Assembly: GCA_946629155.1 (NCBI GenBank)
Contig: CAMOXM010000070.1
Coordinates: forward strand, 1 to 7,135
Length of the DNA: 7,135 nucleotides
Source: UBA9848 sp003454065
GTDB lineage: Bacteria > Spirochaetota > Spirochaetia > Sphaerochaetales > Sphaerochaetaceae
Direction: 5' to 3'
In this document: one piece after another, positions 6,451 to 7,135 of the stretch
Position numbering within the stretch: position 1 is the first letter of the stretch
Layout of the letters: the number at the start of each line of letters is the position of its first letter
The notes under the pieces: model-generated
What the model was told of the DNA's origin: nothing
Database searches by the model: none
Seen by the model: the letters and a program-made list of their open reading frames with translations, nothing else
Position numbers and translations under genes: made by a program

Positions 6451-7135
6451 ATGGATTTCATAAACAAGTTCAAGGAAGTTTCCATTTCCGTTTTCCCGAT
6501 AGCCTTCATCGGTCTTTTCATAGGTCTGACGATTGTTCCGCTATGTCGCCTTCTCATTCCTTTTCTGATAAGCTGCGTCTTTGTCATAATCGGTTTGGGG
6601 CTGTTTCTGACCGGAGCGGAGATAGGTCTCGTTCCAATGGGCGAGAAACTGGGTGAAAAGGCGTCCAGGAGGAGGAGCCTGCCGCTGCTTTTGGCTTTGG
6701 GGCTTGTCGTAGGCTTTTGCGTGACTTTTGCGGAGCCGGATGTAAACGTGCTGTGCCTGCAGGTGAGCGCAGCGCACCCCGATATCGATCCAAATGCGCT
6801 TAGATTCCTCATATCCGGCGGCTTGGCGCTGTTTCTTGCTTTTGGACTATTTTGCATATTGAAGAAATATGACATGCGTTTGGTGTTCGCGGTTCTCTAT
6901 CTGATCGTGTTCGCGCTGATTCCTTTATCCGGCCGCGAGATGACGGGAGTTTCGTTCGATGCTTCGGGTTCCACGACCGGCCCCTTGGCCGTTCCGTTCA
7001 TACTGGCTTTGGGATTGGGCATATCGAAGACATCGAAGAAGGGGGATGTCGGAGGATTCGGTCTGACCGGGATCGCTTCGATAGGACCTATAGCGGTGGT
7101 GCTTATGAGCAGGTTCTTGTTAGGCAGCGGGATTT
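6451..7135 (+). CDS. DUF1538 family integral membrane protein (3' end outside window)
   Basis: The frame opens at ATG 6451 and runs without a stop to the edge (228 complete codons), so the gene is cut on the right. The translation begins MDFINKFKEVSISVFPIAFIG and is strongly hydrophobic, with membrane segments at roughly residues 11-32, 36-56, 76-93, 117-138, 142-160 and 178-193 and beyond. DUF1538 hallmarks are visible: GLFLTGAEIGLVPMGEKLGEK, then FAEPDVNVL, then a glycine-rich SGSTTGPLAVPF and FGLTGIASIGPIAVVL. DUF1538 proteins are predicted polytopic membrane proteins of unknown function, perhaps transporters; some genomes place them near PII-type regulators, which are not visible here. 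The start fits the family's usual N-terminus (basic helix, then first membrane helix). The upstream GGATAGAG (6442-6449) is a poor and very close ribosome site. It follows the P-loop gene by 19 bases on the same strand, so it is probably in the same operon. Confidence 0.82.
   Translation, partial: MDFINKFKEVSISVFPIAFIGLFIGLTIVPLCRLLIPFLISCVFVIIGLGLFLTGAEIGLVPMGEKLGEKASRRRSLPLLLALGLVVGFCVTFAEPDVNVLCLQVSAAHPDIDPNALRFLISGGLALFLAFGLFCILKKYDMRLVFAVLYLIVFALIPLSGREMTGVSFDASGSTTGPLAVPFILALGLGISKTSKKGDVGGFGLTGIASIGPIAVVLMSRFLLGSGI

Noticed and set aside
5616..6875. Long open frame on the - strand (about 419 codons)
   Set aside because: It lies antisense to the P-loop gene and the start of the DUF1538 gene, both of which have recognisable motifs. 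Its translation shows no known domain and is rich in Arg, His and Ser as expected of a shadow frame.

Overview
The window is a compact bacterial stretch in which every credible gene lies on the + strand. It holds the tail of one gene (3-203), an 82-base intergenic gap, and then six genes packed almost end to end from 286 to the right edge. Base composition looks moderate, with frequent ATA (Ile) and AGG/AGA (Arg) codons. A Thermotoga-like class U sirtuin, ThyX rather than ThyA, a sigma-54-type activator and a P-loop protein of a kind seen in Clostridia fit an anaerobic lineage such as Synergistota, Thermotogota or Clostridia. That placement is inference; no rRNA or other phylogenetic marker is present.

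Layout: 3-203 is the C-terminus of a family 5 (DppA/OppA-type) peptide ABC-transporter binding protein. 204-285 carries a weak hairpin and a run of eight G that serves as the ribosome-binding region of the next gene. 286-1047 is a Sir2 NAD-dependent deacylase. 1044-1844 is the flavin-dependent thymidylate synthase ThyX. 1841-3310 is an NtrC-type response regulator (receiver, AAA+ and Fis-type HTH). 3300-5531 is a DinG/XPD-like helicase with a probable Fe-S cluster. 5538-6431 is a P-loop ATPase with a possible Asp23-like C-terminal domain. 6451 to the edge is a DUF1538 membrane protein cut by the window end.

The sirtuin/thyX, thyX/regulator and regulator/helicase junctions overlap by 4, 4 and 11 bases. 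The next two gaps are 6 and 19 bases. I see no terminator or convincing internal promoter, so the six genes probably form one transcript with translational coupling. ThyX (dTMP supply) and the helicase (DNA repair or replication) share a DNA-metabolism theme. The sirtuin and ThyX both use pyridine nucleotides. The regulator has no sensor kinase in the window, and the last two genes have no settled function, so any joint role is a hypothesis.

I found no CRISPR array, mobile element, tRNA or rRNA, and no clear defence or secretion system. The items most worth a second look are the G8 tract at the regulator/helicase overlap, where losing one G would fuse the two proteins in frame, and the P-loop/Asp23-like protein with its amphipathic N-terminus.
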